Of a DNA stretch of 64,000 nucleotides, positions 43,020 through 54,259 are shown piece by piece (within the stretch, counting starts at the first letter, position 1; every line of letters begins with the position of its first letter). Location of the stretch: contig NZ_JNFC01000034.1 in NCBI RefSeq assembly GCF_000756385.1, positions 124,001 to 188,000 on the forward strand, read 5' to 3'. The notes below the pieces were generated by a model that saw only the letters and a program-made list of their open reading frames with translations, ran no database searches and had not been told where the DNA came from. Made by a program: the position numbers and the translations under genes. Source of the DNA: Sphingopyxis sp. LC363 (lineage in GTDB: Bacteria; Pseudomonadota; Alphaproteobacteria; Sphingomonadales; Sphingomonadaceae).

Positions 43020-44561
43020 TTACTCTGCGGCTTCGAGCTCCGCGGGGGCTGTTGTCACCGTGGCCTTCGCATTGCTGAAGGTCAGCACGCCGTCGGCAAT
43101 CGCACCGGTGCGCATGTCGATGCGATCCTGCACATAATTCTGGCTGAGCCGCCACGGCAGCGCAGCCGTGCTCTTGGGCATGATGTGCAGCGAACGCTGG
43201 ATATAGCCCGACGAGAAGTCGAAGACATTTTCCTCTTCGAGGCTTGCTGGATCGGCGAGAGCAGGGGTCGCAACCGTCGTCCCGGTATCGCGCATATGGT
43301 TGAGCACGCGGCAGACATATTCGGACACGATGTCGGCGCGCAACGTCCAACTTGCGTTGAGATAGCCGAACACCGCCGAGAAATTCGGGACGTTCGAGAA
43401 CATGCACGCCTTGTAATAGAAATGATCGTGCCAATCGATCGGCGCGCCGTCGACCCGCACCGGAATCTTGCCCGCGACCGCTAGTTTCAGGCCCGTCGCG
43501 GTGATGATGATGTCGGCGTCGAGATGCTTGCCCGACTTTAACTGGATGCCCGAGGCGTCGAACTTCTCGATATGATCGGTCACGACCGATGCCTCGCCTG
43601 CCTTCATCGCTTCGAAGAAGTCGGCGTCGGGGACGAGGCACAGCCGCTGCTCCCACGGATTGTAGGGCGGGGTGAAGGCTTCGGCGTCATAATGGTCGCC
43701 AAGGCTCGCCTTCAGCTTCTTGGTCAGGAACTCCTTGACCTTCTCGGGCTTTTCGCGCGCGCGGCGAAACGCGATGTCCTGCAGCCGGACATTCTTGAAG
43801 CGCGTGATCTTGTAAGCGAGCTCTTCGGGCAGGAATTTGCGCAGGAAGTTGGCGAAGCCGTCCTTGGCCGGGCGGATGAAATACCAGGTCGGCGTCCGCT
43901 GGAGCATCGTGACGTGCGCCGCCCCCTTCATCGAGGGGACGATCGTCACCGCGGTCGCGCCCGACCCGATCACGACGACCTTCTTGCCCTGATAATCGAG
44001 ATCCTTCGGCCAGAATTGCGGGTGGATGATCTGGCCCTGGAAATCCTCGCGCCCCGCGAATCCCGCGTCGAAGGGCTCGTCATAGTCGTAATAGCCCGAC
44101 CCGAGATAAAGCCAGCGCGCGGTGGTTGTCGAAGTCGCGCCTTCGCTGTCCTCCATCGTCACCGTCCAGCGCGCGGCGGCGCTGTCCCAGTCGGCGCCGA
44201 CGACCTTGCGGTCGAAGCGGATGCGTTCGCGGATATGGCGCTCGTCGACGATACGGTTCAGATATTCGAGGATCGCCGGGCCGTCGGCGATCGATTTTTC
44301 ATGCTTCCACGGTTCGAAGATGAAGCCGAGCGTGTGCATGTCGCTGTCCGAACGGATGCCGGGATAGCGGAAAAGATCCCAGGTGCCGCCAAGCTGTTCA
44401 CGGCGTTCGACGAGGGCGAAGCTGCGGTCGGGGCAATTCATCTGTAGATGCACCGCCATGCCGATGCCCGAAATGCCGGCGCCGACGATCAGCACATCCT
44501 GATCGACCGGTGCAGCCTTTGCGTCCACGGGGCGTTCCATCGTCGCCGTGCCTGCCATCAT
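43020..44561 (-). CDS. Flavin-containing (Baeyer-Villiger-type) monooxygenase
   Basis: A 513-residue FAD/NADPH enzyme that inserts oxygen beside a ketone or at heteroatoms. The dinucleotide sites GAGISG (27-32) and GSGATAVT (199-206) flank the type I BVMO fingerprint FxGxxxHxxxWP, seen as FQGQIIHPQFWP (174-185). The FAD-binding GGTWDLFRYPGIRSDSDMHT is intact. Substrate unknown. Divergent from the Nudix-DUF47 gene; the Pho boxes lie between them. Confidence 0.9.
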   Translation of the reverse strand: MMAGTATMERPVDAKAAPVDQDVLIVGAGISGIGMAVHLQMNCPDRSFALVERREQLGGTWDLFRYPGIRSDSDMHTLGFIFEPWKHEKSIADGPAILEYLNRIVDERHIRERIRFDRKVVGADWDSAAARWTVTMEDSEGATSTTTARWLYLGSGYYDYDEPFDAGFAGREDFQGQIIHPQFWPKDLDYQGKKVVVIGSGATAVTIVPSMKGAAHVTMLQRTPTWYFIRPAKDGFANFLRKFLPEELAYKITRFKNVRLQDIAFRRAREKPEKVKEFLTKKLKASLGDHYDAEAFTPPYNPWEQRLCLVPDADFFEAMKAGEASVVTDHIEKFDASGIQLKSGKHLDADIIITATGLKLAVAGKIPVRVDGAPIDWHDHFYYKACMFSNVPNFSAVFGYLNASWTLRADIVSEYVCRVLNHMRDTGTTVATPALADPASLEEENVFDFSSGYIQRSLHIMPKSTAALPWRLSQNYVQDRIDMRTGAIADGVLTFSNAKATVTTAPAELEAAE

Positions 44562-44667
44562 CTCGTCTCCCGTCTGCTTTTGGGTGGCAGCTTACGCACC
44601 GCGTTGCATTTTGCAATCGAATTGACAGCCCTGAAAGTAGGGGTTTGCGAGGCGCCGTCCCTTGTGG

Positions 44668-44718
44668 CTGTCACATTATTGTCATAGGGGCGAAACCCAA
44701 TTGTCATCAATCTGCCAT
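44668..44718 (+). promoter_or_regulatory. Two tandem Pho boxes upstream of the phosphate operon
   Basis: Box 1 CTGTCAC-ATTA-TTGTCAT (44668-44685) and box 2 TTGTCAT-CAAT-CTGCCAT (44701-44718) match the alphaproteobacterial Pho box (CTGTCAT-N4-CTGTCAT). They start 33 bp apart, three helical turns. Box 2 sits 14 bp before a -10-like TATAGG (44733-44738). In Sinorhizobium the related orfA-pit operon is repressed by PhoB; sign of regulation here is inference. Confidence 0.7.
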
Positions 44719-44753
44719 CGCGCCGCATCAACTATAGGAAAGGATTGATCTAA

Positions 44754-45878
44754 ATGCGCCAGATCGCGGTCCTGCCCTATCGATTCGGCGGCCCTCAGCA
44801 GGACGGCCCGACCGAAATCCTGCTGATCACCTCGCGCGAAACGAAGCGCTGGGTGGTGCCGAAAGGCAATCCGCTCAACGGGATGACGCGCCACGCTGCC
44901 GCGGCGATCGAAGCTGAGGAAGAGGCGGGCGTGATCGGCGCGGTCTGTCCGACGCCAATCGGCAGCTATGAATATCGCAAGCGCCGCGCGAACGGCGCGT
45001 CGATCATGTACAATGTCGAGGTCTTTCCGCTCGCGGTGACCAACGAACTCGACGAGTGGAAGGAAATGGATGAGCGCGAACGCAAATGGTTCTCGTTCCG
45101 CGAGGCCGCGAAGGCGGTCGACGAGGCCGATTTGCAGGCGCTGATCCGTTCCTTCGGCGATGGCGGCTTCCGCGCCGTCGCGCAGCCGCGCGACGTGGTT
45201 CAGAATATGAGTGACAAGACAGGGGTAAGCCGCATGTTCGCATGGTTTCAGCGTTTGCTGCCGCGACAGGGAAATTTCTTCGAATTGTTCGAAGGCCACG
45301 CGGCGACGCTCGTCGCGGGGGCGAACGCGCTGTCGCGGATGCTACAGGGCGGGGAGGGCATGGCCGACCATGTCCAGGAGATCATCGAGCGCGAGCATGA
45401 TGCCGACGCGATTACGCGCGAAGTGCTTCAGACCGTCCGCCGTACTTTCCTGACCCCCTTCGACCGCAGCGCGATCACCGATCTAATCGCCTCGATGGAC
45501 GATGCGATCGACGAAATGCAGAAGACCGCGGGTGCGGTCGACCTCTACGACGTCACCGAGTTCGAGCCCGAGATGCGCGACATCGCGGGCATCATCGTCG
45601 ATGCCGCGCGCCTGACCGCCGAGGCGCTACCGCTGCTCCGCAACATTGGCGCCAACGGCCCGCGCCTCCACGAACTCACCGAACGGCTGGTGCGGATGGA
45701 GGGCCATGCCGACGAAATCCACGCCGCGGGGCTCAAGCGTCTGTTCCGCGAACATGGCGAGGCGAATCCGACGCGCTTCCTGATCGCGCGCGAGCTGTTC
45801 CGCCATCTCGAACGCGTCACCGACAGTTTCGAGGATGTCGCGAACGAAATCGACGGCCTGGTCATCGACCACGCATAA
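44754..45878 (+). CDS. Fusion of a DIPP-like Nudix hydrolase and DUF47 (PhoU-like) protein
   Basis: A 374-residue protein. Residues 1-140 are a Nudix domain of the diphosphoinositol-polyphosphate type (PKGNPLNGMTRHAAAAIEAE, then EEAGV; residues 36-60; acidic residues E53, E55-E57 present, the usual Arg replaced by Ile). Residues 165-374 are DUF47 (GNFFELFEGHAATLVAGANALS), the Pit accessory protein. A linker of about 20 residues contains Met152 and Met161; Met161 (45234) could be an internal start with AGGGG upstream. Fifteen bases before the Pit gene. Normally these are separate genes. Confidence 0.88.
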   Translation: MRQIAVLPYRFGGPQQDGPTEILLITSRETKRWVVPKGNPLNGMTRHAAAAIEAEEEAGVIGAVCPTPIGSYEYRKRRANGASIMYNVEVFPLAVTNELDEWKEMDERERKWFSFREAAKAVDEADLQALIRSFGDGGFRAVAQPRDVVQNMSDKTGVSRMFAWFQRLLPRQGNFFELFEGHAATLVAGANALSRMLQGGEGMADHVQEIIEREHDADAITREVLQTVRRTFLTPFDRSAITDLIASMDDAIDEMQKTAGAVDLYDVTEFEPEMRDIAGIIVDAARLTAEALPLLRNIGANGPRLHELTERLVRMEGHADEIHAAGLKRLFREHGEANPTRFLIARELFRHLERVTDSFEDVANEIDGLVIDHA

Positions 45879-45893
45879 GCGGGGGCGTCCTTC

Positions 45894-46907
45894 ATGCACG
45901 AACTCGCTTTCCCGCTCCTCGCCGGCCTTATCGTCCTCGCGCTGGCGTTCGACTTTCTGAACGGTCTGCACGACGCCGCCAATAGCATCGCGACCGTCGT
46001 CGCGACGCGCTTGCTGCGTCCGGTGCAGGCGGTGCTGTTCGCCGCCTTCTTCAACTTCGCCGCCTATTTCCTCAGCCTTGCTTTCCCGGCGCTGCACAAG
46101 GTGGCGGAGACGATCGGCGCGGGCTTGATCGACAAGGATCTGGTGACGCCGGCGGTCGTGTTCGGCGCGCTGGTCGGCGCGATGTTCTGGAATGTCGTCA
46201 CCTGGCTCAAGGGCATTCCCTCTTCGTCGAGCCACGCGCTCGTCGGCGGGATCGTCGGCGCGGGCGTTGCCCATGCGGGATTTGAAGGCATCCAGTGGAC
46301 CGGGCTCAACAAGACGGTCATCGCGATCTTCCTGTCGCCGATGCTCGGCATGTTCCTCGCGATGCTGGTGATGTTGATCAGCAGTTGGGCGCTCCGCCGC
46401 GCCACCGCGAAGTTTGCGGAGAGCACGTTCCGTACTCTCCATCTCTTCTCGTCGGCTGCCTATTCGCTGAGCCACGGGCTCAACGACGCGCAGAAGACGA
46501 TGGGGATCATCGCGGTCCTCCTCTATTCGACCGGCTATCTGTCGGGCGAATTCCATGTGCCGCACTGGGTCGCCTTCGCCTGCTATATCGCGATCGCCCT
46601 GGGCACGCTGTCGGGCGGGTGGAAGATCATCGAGACGATGGGCGGCCGCATCACCAAGCTGTCGCACCATCAGGGTTTCGCCGCCTCGACCGGGGGGTCG
46701 ATCATGGTATTCACCGCGAGCCTGCTCGGCATTCCGGTTTCGACGACGCACACGATCACCGGCAGCATCATCGGCGCCGGCGTCGCGCGCCGTGCGAGCG
46801 CGGTGCGTTGGGGCGTCGCGGGCAATGTCGTCGCGGCTTGGTTCATCACCATACCCGCGAGCGCGGTCGTCGCGGCGGCTTTTTACGGGATTACGCGGCT
46901 GTTCTGA
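45894..46907 (+). CDS. pit: Inorganic phosphate transporter, PiT family
   Basis: A 337-residue transporter with about ten membrane helices and both PiT signature regions (GLHDAANSIATVVATRLL in the first half and SHGLNDAQKTMGIIAVLL in the second). PiT proteins move metal-phosphate with protons. The DUF47 partner and the Pho boxes upstream point to regulated low-affinity import. Start ATG at 45894, spacing 15 bp from the fusion gene. Confidence 0.93.
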   Translation: MHELAFPLLAGLIVLALAFDFLNGLHDAANSIATVVATRLLRPVQAVLFAAFFNFAAYFLSLAFPALHKVAETIGAGLIDKDLVTPAVVFGALVGAMFWNVVTWLKGIPSSSSHALVGGIVGAGVAHAGFEGIQWTGLNKTVIAIFLSPMLGMFLAMLVMLISSWALRRATAKFAESTFRTLHLFSSAAYSLSHGLNDAQKTMGIIAVLLYSTGYLSGEFHVPHWVAFACYIAIALGTLSGGWKIIETMGGRITKLSHHQGFAASTGGSIMVFTASLLGIPVSTTHTITGSIIGAGVARRASAVRWGVAGNVVAAWFITIPASAVVAAAFYGITRLF

Positions 46908-46919
46908 CCTTGGAGGCTT

Positions 46920-46948
46920 TTGACAGGCGGGCCAAACCGCTTCATGTT
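46920..46948 (+). promoter_or_regulatory. Possible promoter before the 520-residue orphan gene
   Basis: TTGACA (46920-46925) with 17-bp spacer and CATGTT (46943-46948) at the -10 position, 30 bp before a TTG start. A good -35 but a modest -10. Confidence 0.4.
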
Positions 46949-46977
46949 CGTCTGCGATCAGGCGGGGAGGATGTGGT

Positions 46978-48540
46978 TTGAGATTCTGGGCCGGTGGTTT
47001 GCTCCTGTTCGCTTTTTTGTCGTCCGGGGTGCGGGGAGCCGAGACGCCCGCAGTCGACCCGGCCAGCCTCGATAACGACGCACTGCTGAAGCGGGCTACG
47101 GCGCTCTACGCCGCGGAAGGGACGAGCGCATGCCGAGACATGGTCCCGGTCCTGACGGAGATCGTACGGCGGAAATCTTTCGATCCGAGCTTTGTCTCGT
47201 TCAAGCTGCGGTTCGACTTGCAATGCGCGATCGATGAGAAGCGCTATGATGAGGCCTATGCGCTGCTGACCCAGAACGAAAAGGTAAACGGCCCAGTCGT
47301 GGCGCCGATCGCCACGGTGATGATTGCGCTGGAAGCGAAGCAATATGATGCGGCGATCGACCGCCTGATCGCCGGGGCGATGAAGCCTGCCGACGCGGGC
47401 GGACTGGCTGACCCGATCAACAATTTTCGCTGGCTGGGCCGCAAGCTGGCGGAGGCCGACCGACCCGATCTGGCATTGGCCCTGAACCGCCGCTTCGTGA
47501 ATGCGCCGATCTTCCGGACCCTGCCTGACCGTGACCGGGATAATGTCCGCGAGAGCTTGTTCGTGCGCGAGGTCGAGGCCGGCAATATCGAGGCCGCGAG
47601 GCCGCTGCTTGACAGTATCACCGAGCCCTTTTGGTATTTCCGCCTGCTCGCCGATCGCCGCTATTCCGCTTTCTGGCCCGAGCTTGAACGCAGCGCGGGG
47701 CCGAACATGGAGAGCGCGTTCGAGACCAATATCGGAAGGGCGCGGGCCGACCGGCGCCGGAGTCCCGAGGATATCGAGAAACTGTCGGCGCTTGTCACCG
47801 CGCTCGACGAGGCCGGCCGTTATGACGAGGTGCTGGCACTGACCGAGAGTTTCGCCGATCCGGCGAAGTTTGAGACGCTGGGCGAATATCATTTCTGGGC
47901 CCTTGATTCGCGGACCAATGCGCTGGATGGACTGGGACGCGAAGCGGAAGCGAACGCGCTGTTCGACGCGATGGCTGCGATCCCGTTCGATGCGAACAAG
48001 AATGGTTGGCTGGTCAACTTCGTGGCGAATCGGACCGCCCGCCTCGCGAGAATGGGCGAATGGGAGAAGGCGTTGGCGGCATCCGAGCGTGCCATCTTTG
48101 TGGCAAGCCAATATGGCAGCCCCTATGTGCGGCAGTTCCTCGCCGCGGACCGCGCCTGCGCGCTGGAGAAACTCGGTCGGAAGGCTGAATCGCTGCCGCT
48201 GCTCGCCACCGTGGAGAAAAACCGCGCCGATTCGCCGTCGGCGGCGGTTGAGGCGTTGCAATGCGCCGGACGCACCGACCGCGCGGCGGAAATCGTGATC
48301 GAATCGCTCCGCGATCCCGCGCTGCGCACCGACATGCTGCGCAATTTGCAGGGTCAGGAGTTCACGACGCAGGCGGTACGAACCGACGGCGAGGATCATT
48401 TTCTGCCGCTCAAGTCGCGGCCCGACGTTGCGGCGATCTACAACGAGGTGGGCCGCGACCTGCCCTCTTCGCTGGTCACGCCGGCGGGCAAGCGCTGGTT
48501 GGAACAGCAGGCGGCCGCCTCGGCGGCAACCGGCGGTTAG
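46978..48540 (+). CDS. Exported TPR-like protein of unknown function
   Basis: A 520-residue protein with a TTG start and signal peptide ([20 protein letters not shown]), then an almost entirely helical repeat region (ERRALAADxx-type motifs such as [66 protein letters not shown]), which look like tetratricopeptide units of about 34 residues. It likely serves as a periplasmic protein-interaction scaffold. Convergent overlap of four bases with rimO. No close family recognised. Confidence 0.75.
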   Translation: MRFWAGGLLLFAFLSSGVRGAETPAVDPASLDNDALLKRATALYAAEGTSACRDMVPVLTEIVRRKSFDPSFVSFKLRFDLQCAIDEKRYDEAYALLTQNEKVNGPVVAPIATVMIALEAKQYDAAIDRLIAGAMKPADAGGLADPINNFRWLGRKLAEADRPDLALALNRRFVNAPIFRTLPDRDRDNVRESLFVREVEAGNIEAARPLLDSITEPFWYFRLLADRRYSAFWPELERSAGPNMESAFETNIGRARADRRRSPEDIEKLSALVTALDEAGRYDEVLALTESFADPAKFETLGEYHFWALDSRTNALDGLGREAEANALFDAMAAIPFDANKNGWLVNFVANRTARLARMGEWEKALAASERAIFVASQYGSPYVRQFLAADRACALEKLGRKAESLPLLATVEKNRADSPSAAVEALQCAGRTDRAAEIVIESLRDPALRTDMLRNLQGQEFTTQAVRTDGEDHFLPLKSRPDVAAIYNEVGRDLPSSLVTPAGKRWLEQQAAASAATGG

Positions 48541-49904
48541 ACCACCGCCCCGAACAAATCATGCTCGTCGGCGTCCTCGATCTCGACGTCGACGATGTCG
48601 CCGGGCTTCAGTGTCTCCGCGACGTCGCGGAGATAGACGTGGCCGTCGATCTCGGGCGCGTCGGCCTGGCTGCGGCCGGTGGCGCCGATGCTGCCGTCTT
48701 CGTCGGCTTCGCCGACCTCGTCGATGATCACGGGCAGCGTGCGGCCGATCTTGGCTTCGAGCTTCGCGGCGCTGATCGCAGCGGTTTTCGCCATGATCCG
48801 CTGATAGCGCTCTTCCTTGACCTCTTCGGGCACGGGATCGGGCAGCGCGTTGGCCTGGGCGCCCGCAACGGGTTCGAAGCGGAAGGCGCCGACGCGGTCG
48901 AGCTGCGCTTCGTCTAGCCAGTCGAGAAGATATTGGAAATCTTCTTCGGTTTCGCCGGGGAAGCCTACGACGAAGCTCGAGCGGATCGAAATGTCGGGGG
49001 CGATCGCGCGCCAGCTCTTTAGCCGTTCGAGCACCTTCGCTTCGTTCGCAGGGCGCTTCATGCGCTTGAGGACGCTCGGGCTCGCGTGCTGGAAGGGGAT
49101 ATCCAGATATGGGGTCAGCAGCCCCTCGGCCATCAGCGGAATGACAGCGTCGACGTGCGGATAGGGATAAACATAGTGGAGGCGCACCCACGGCGCGCGG
49201 CCTTCGCCGATCCTGAGCTGGCCGAGTTCGCGCGCGAGGTCAGTCATGTGTGCGCGCACCTCGCGGCCGTGCCATTGGCGCGGGTCGTGACGAATATCAA
49301 CGCCATAGGCCGAAGTATCCTGGCTGATCACCAGCAATTCCCTCGTCCCCGCGGCGACGAGCTTTTCGGCCTCGCGCAGCACCGCATCGATACGGCGGCT
49401 GACGAGTTTACCGCGCAGGTCGGGAATGATGCAGAAAGAGCAGCTGTGGTTGCAGCCTTCGCTGATCTTCAGATAGCTGTAATGGCGCGGGGTGAGCTTG
49501 AGCCCGCCCTCGGGCACCAGATCGATGAACGGGCCCTGCGTCGGCGGCGCGGCGTCGTGGACGGCGTCGACGACCTGCTCGTACTGATGCGCGCCGGTGA
49601 CCGCGAGCACCTTGGGGAAGCGGGCGCGGATGACGTCGGCCTCGTTACCCATGCAGCCGGTGACGATGACGCGACCGTTCTCGGCCATCGCTTCGCCGAT
49701 CGCCTCGAGGCTTTCTTCCTTCGCCGAGTCGAGGAAGCCGCAGGTGTTGACGAGCACGACGTCGGCGCCCGCATAGTTGGGCGAGAGGCCGTAACCATCG
49801 GCGCGGAGCTTGGTCAGAATCCGTTCGCTGTCGACGAGCGCCTTGGGGCAGCCGAGCGAAACCATGCCGACCTTCGGCTGGGAGGGGAGCGTTTTGACTG
49901 TCAT
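48537..49904 (-). CDS. rimO: Ribosomal protein S12 methylthiotransferase
   Basis: A radical-SAM enzyme that methylthiolates the conserved Asp of ribosomal protein S12. Two clusters are visible: the N-terminal one on C19, C55 and C84, and the SAM cluster CNHSCSFC on C151, C155 and C158. A TRAM domain closes the protein ([36 protein letters not shown]). The 455 residues fit the family. Its divergent neighbour is a DUF423 protein. Confidence 0.95.
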   Translation of the reverse strand: MTVKTLPSQPKVGMVSLGCPKALVDSERILTKLRADGYGLSPNYAGADVVLVNTCGFLDSAKEESLEAIGEAMAENGRVIVTGCMGNEADVIRARFPKVLAVTGAHQYEQVVDAVHDAAPPTQGPFIDLVPEGGLKLTPRHYSYLKISEGCNHSCSFCIIPDLRGKLVSRRIDAVLREAEKLVAAGTRELLVISQDTSAYGVDIRHDPRQWHGREVRAHMTDLARELGQLRIGEGRAPWVRLHYVYPYPHVDAVIPLMAEGLLTPYLDIPFQHASPSVLKRMKRPANEAKVLERLKSWRAIAPDISIRSSFVVGFPGETEEDFQYLLDWLDEAQLDRVGAFRFEPVAGAQANALPDPVPEEVKEERYQRIMAKTAAISAAKLEAKIGRTLPVIIDEVGEADEDGSIGATGRSQADAPEIDGHVYLRDVAETLKPGDIVDVEIEDADEHDLFGAVV

Positions 49905-49996
49905 GATTGGCGGCGCCCATAGTCGATTTCGCGGCGCTTGTCACGCGCGGCGCTTATGGGCATGGAGCGCGCGGTTCGGACGAAAAGGGTGAATAT

Positions 49997-50311
49997 ATGG
50001 CGATCGGAGCATTTGCGGCGATTTCGGCGGCGATGGCGGTCGCGGCGGGCGCGTTCGGCGCGCATGGCGCGTCGGGGCCGCAGGAGGCCGAGTGGCTGCG
50101 CACCGGCGGCGTCTATCAACTGGTCCATGCAGTCGCGGCGCTCGCCATCATGGGGTTCGCGCGCGGACCGGCGATCATGCTGCTCGGCGGCGCGGCGATC
50201 TTTGCGATTACGCTCTATGCGATGGCGCTGGGCGCGCCGCGCTGGCTCGGCGCGGTGACGCCGGTCGGCGGCGGCCTGCTGATCATCGGCTGGCTTTACT
50301 GGCGGGCCTAG
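49997..50311 (+). CDS. DUF423 membrane protein
   Basis: A 104-residue protein with about four membrane helices and the family hallmarks AGAFGAHG near the N terminus and [23 protein letters not shown] near the C terminus. This family (E. coli YgdD) has no established role. The ATG at 49997 is preferred; the upstream open frame would add 30 residues of non-membrane sequence. Divergent from rimO. Confidence 0.85.
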   Translation: MAIGAFAAISAAMAVAAGAFGAHGASGPQEAEWLRTGGVYQLVHAVAALAIMGFARGPAIMLLGGAAIFAITLYAMALGAPRWLGAVTPVGGGLLIIGWLYWRA

Positions 50312-50335
50312 CAGGGGGCGGGAGCAGGCGGGGCG

Positions 50336-51403
50336 CTAGCCGCCGGGAACGCTTGCTTCGGACTCTTCGCAGCGGACGACCTCGACGATCATGTCGCCAT
50401 GCGCGAGTTGCTGTGCTTCGGGCTCCCAGAAGCCATAGGGCTTGCCACCGCGATAGATGCGCAGGCCGCGTCCGCCGCTGGCGAGCTGGTCGATGCCAAG
50501 CCCTACCTCTTCGGCGGCGATCCGCCGTTCGCGAAGCTGGACCCGACCGCCGATGCTGGCAAGGTCGGCCATATATTCTGCGACATGCGCACCCTGTGCC
50601 GATCCGGCAAGCAGCAGGCCGGTGAAGCTGACCGGGTTGATGACATTGTTCGCGCCTGCCTGTCGTGCCAGCAGTTCATTGTCCTGCGCACGGATGACGA
50701 CGCTGATGGGCACGTTCGGCGCAAGATGACGGACGGTGAGCACGATCAGGATGGAGGTGTCGTCGCGTCCCGCCGAGACGAGCACCGATTGCGCCTCGTT
50801 GATCCGCACGTCGACGAGCGTGTCGTCGTTCGACGCATCGCCCTCGAGCACATTGCAACCCGCGGCTTCGGCGGCATTGATCCGGTTGCGTGCCTGGTCG
50901 ATCACGACGATGCACGACGGGTCGGTGCCGCGCTGGATCAACTCGTGCACAGCCTCGCCGCCGCTGACGCCGTAGCCGAGTACGACGATATGGTTGGTGA
51001 GTTTGGACTGAATGCGGGCCATACGCCATTTTTCCCATGTGCGCTTGATGACGAAATTATAGGCGGTGCCGACGAAGATGAAGAGCACCGCGATGCGGAT
51101 CGGCGTGACGATCACGGCTTCGATCAGCCGCGACCGGTCCGATATCGGGGCAATATCGCCGAACCCGGTCGTCGTGACCGAGATCATCGTGAAATAGACG
51201 ACGTCGAGGAAGCTGATCTTGCCGTCATGATGGTCGATCAAGCCATCGCGATCGATCCAGTGGACGAGCACGACCACGCCGATCAACAGGAAGGCGACGC
51301 CAAGCCGGGTGATAAGGTCGGCCCAGACCGGCCATTTGCTTGCGCGCTTCAGCAGGTGGAAGCCGCTCTGGATCTGGAGCTTGGGGTTCGGCCGTTTGCT
51401 CAT
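50336..51403 (-). CDS. Two-helix potassium channel with C-terminal RCK (TrkA-N) domain
   Basis: A 355-residue channel subunit: two membrane helices around a pore loop with selectivity filter TTTGFGD (residues 77-83), then an RCK/TrkA-N domain (HIVVLGYGVSGGEAVHEL; ARNRINAAEAAGCNVLEGDASND) and a TrkA-C-like end. This matches ligand-gated K+ channels of the MthK/GsuK type. It is downstream of surE and serS. Confidence 0.9.
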   Translation of the reverse strand: MSKRPNPKLQIQSGFHLLKRASKWPVWADLITRLGVAFLLIGVVVLVHWIDRDGLIDHHDGKISFLDVVYFTMISVTTTGFGDIAPISDRSRLIEAVIVTPIRIAVLFIFVGTAYNFVIKRTWEKWRMARIQSKLTNHIVVLGYGVSGGEAVHELIQRGTDPSCIVVIDQARNRINAAEAAGCNVLEGDASNDDTLVDVRINEAQSVLVSAGRDDTSILIVLTVRHLAPNVPISVVIRAQDNELLARQAGANNVINPVSFTGLLLAGSAQGAHVAEYMADLASIGGRVQLRERRIAAEEVGLGIDQLASGGRGLRIYRGGKPYGFWEPEAQQLAHGDMIVEVVRCEESEASVPGG

Positions 51404-51436
51404 CGCGGCCCTTGTGCCAAAGCCGCGCGCGTAACG

Positions 51437-52201
51437 CTAGCCGCCATAAGCGCCGCGCAGCGCGGCGAGCGAGGCGTCGTGGGTCAGATCGAGCTGGAGC
51501 GGAGTGACCGAAATATAATCGTCGTCGATCGCCTCGAGATCGCTGTCATGGCCGAGGCTGTGCTCGATGCCGTGCAGCCCGAACCAGTAATAGCGATAGC
51601 CGCGCGGGTCGGTGCCCTCGACGATCGAGCCGCGGCCATAGTCGTGGAAACCCTGCCTTGTAACGCGAATGCCCTTGACCTCGGCGGCGGGCAATGCGGG
51701 GAAGTTGATATTGATGAGCGTGCGTGGCGCCATGTCCATCGTCACGAGCGGGGCCAGCACCTTGGCGCCCCAATGTTCGGCCGCCTCGAACGGCACGCTG
51801 TCGCCCATGCCTTCGCGGGCATAGACCTGACTGAGCGCGATGGCGCGGATGCCCGCGAGCGCCCCTTCGATCGCCGCCGAAACGGTGCCCGAATAGGTGA
51901 TGTCATCGCCAAGGTTGGCGCCGCGATTGACGCCCGAAAGGATGAGGTCGGGCTTTTCGGGCATCAGCTTGCCGATCGCCATCATCACCGAATCGGTCGG
52001 AGTGCCGCTACACGACCAGCGGCGCGGCCCATGCTCGCGGATGCGCACGGGACGCGAGAGGGTGAGCGAGTGGCCCGCGCCCGATTGTTCCTCGGACGGG
52101 GCGCAGACCCAGATGTCGTCTGAAAGCTGCCGCGCGATCGCCTCCAGCACCGCCATGCCGGGGGCGTGATAGCCGTCGTCGTTGGTGAGGAGGATGCGCA
52201 T
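51437..52201 (-). CDS. surE: 5'-nucleotidase / exopolyphosphatase SurE
   Basis: A 254-residue metal-dependent phosphatase acting on nucleoside monophosphates and short polyphosphate. The N-terminal ligands are intact (LLTNDDGYHAPG, Asp8 and Asp9), with the SGAGHSLT serine region and SGVNRGANLG loop. It lies between serS and the K+ channel. In many alphaproteobacteria surE follows serS, here separated by a palindromic repeat. Confidence 0.95.
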   Translation of the reverse strand: MRILLTNDDGYHAPGMAVLEAIARQLSDDIWVCAPSEEQSGAGHSLTLSRPVRIREHGPRRWSCSGTPTDSVMMAIGKLMPEKPDLILSGVNRGANLGDDITYSGTVSAAIEGALAGIRAIALSQVYAREGMGDSVPFEAAEHWGAKVLAPLVTMDMAPRTLININFPALPAAEVKGIRVTRQGFHDYGRGSIVEGTDPRGYRYYWFGLHGIEHSLGHDSDLEAIDDDYISVTPLQLDLTHDASLAALRGAYGG

Positions 52202-52220
52202 TATTGTGACTTTCCTTGCT

Positions 52221-52292
52221 CGTCACCCCGGACTTGATCCGGGGTCCATGACGCCGTCGCCGAATGGATGCCGGATCAAGTCCGGCATGACG
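52221..52292. repeat. Family D inverted repeat between surE and serS
   Basis: Arms of about 27 bp: CGTCACCCCGGACTTGATCC on the left and GGATCAAGTCCGGCATGACG on the right, with a few mismatches at the outer part (CACCCC against ATGCC). A common sphingomonad palindrome. Confidence 0.85.
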
Positions 52293-52298
52293 AAAATG

Positions 52299-53800
<1,502 letters not shown>

Positions 53801-53801
<1 letters not shown>

Positions 53802-54259
53802 TATTTTTCCAGCATCGCCGCGAGCTGGCCGATCGCCGTGCCCCATCCTTCCTGGAAACCCATTTCGTCGTGCTTCGCGCTGTCCTCAGGGTTCTTGTGG
53901 AGCACGCGCGCCGAATAGAGCGTGCCGCCGTCCTTCGCCTCGAAGGTCAGGATCGCGGTCAGCGCGAGCCAGGGTTCGGCGGGCTGCCAGCCTTCGGTCA
54001 GCACGGTCGTGAAGACGATGCGTTCGTTCGGCACCGCTTCGAGGAAACAGCCGTCGACATGCGGCCCGAAGTCGCCGCCGCCCTCGCGCATCCGCGTCAC
54101 GAAACCGCCGCCGGGGCGCACGTCGAGCTTGTCGACGCGGCATTCGATCGGCGCGGGGATCCACCATTGCGCGAGTTTTGCAGGGTCGCTCCACGCGTCC
54201 CACACGACCGACGGCGGCGCGGCGATATGGCGCGCGATGGTGAGTTCGCTTTTGCTCAT
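53801..54259 (-). CDS. SRPBCC/AHSA1-type START-like protein
   Basis: A 152-residue protein of the activator-of-Hsp90-ATPase-1-like family (IARHIAAPPSVVWDAWSDPAKLAQWWIPAPIECRVDKLDVRPGGGF, then RIVFTTVLTEGWQPAEPW). Such proteins bind hydrophobic ligands in a helix-grip pocket. The ATG overlaps the upstream regulator stop as ATGA, so the two are coupled. In sphingomonads this pair with an ArsR regulator is common; ligand unknown. Confidence 0.88.
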
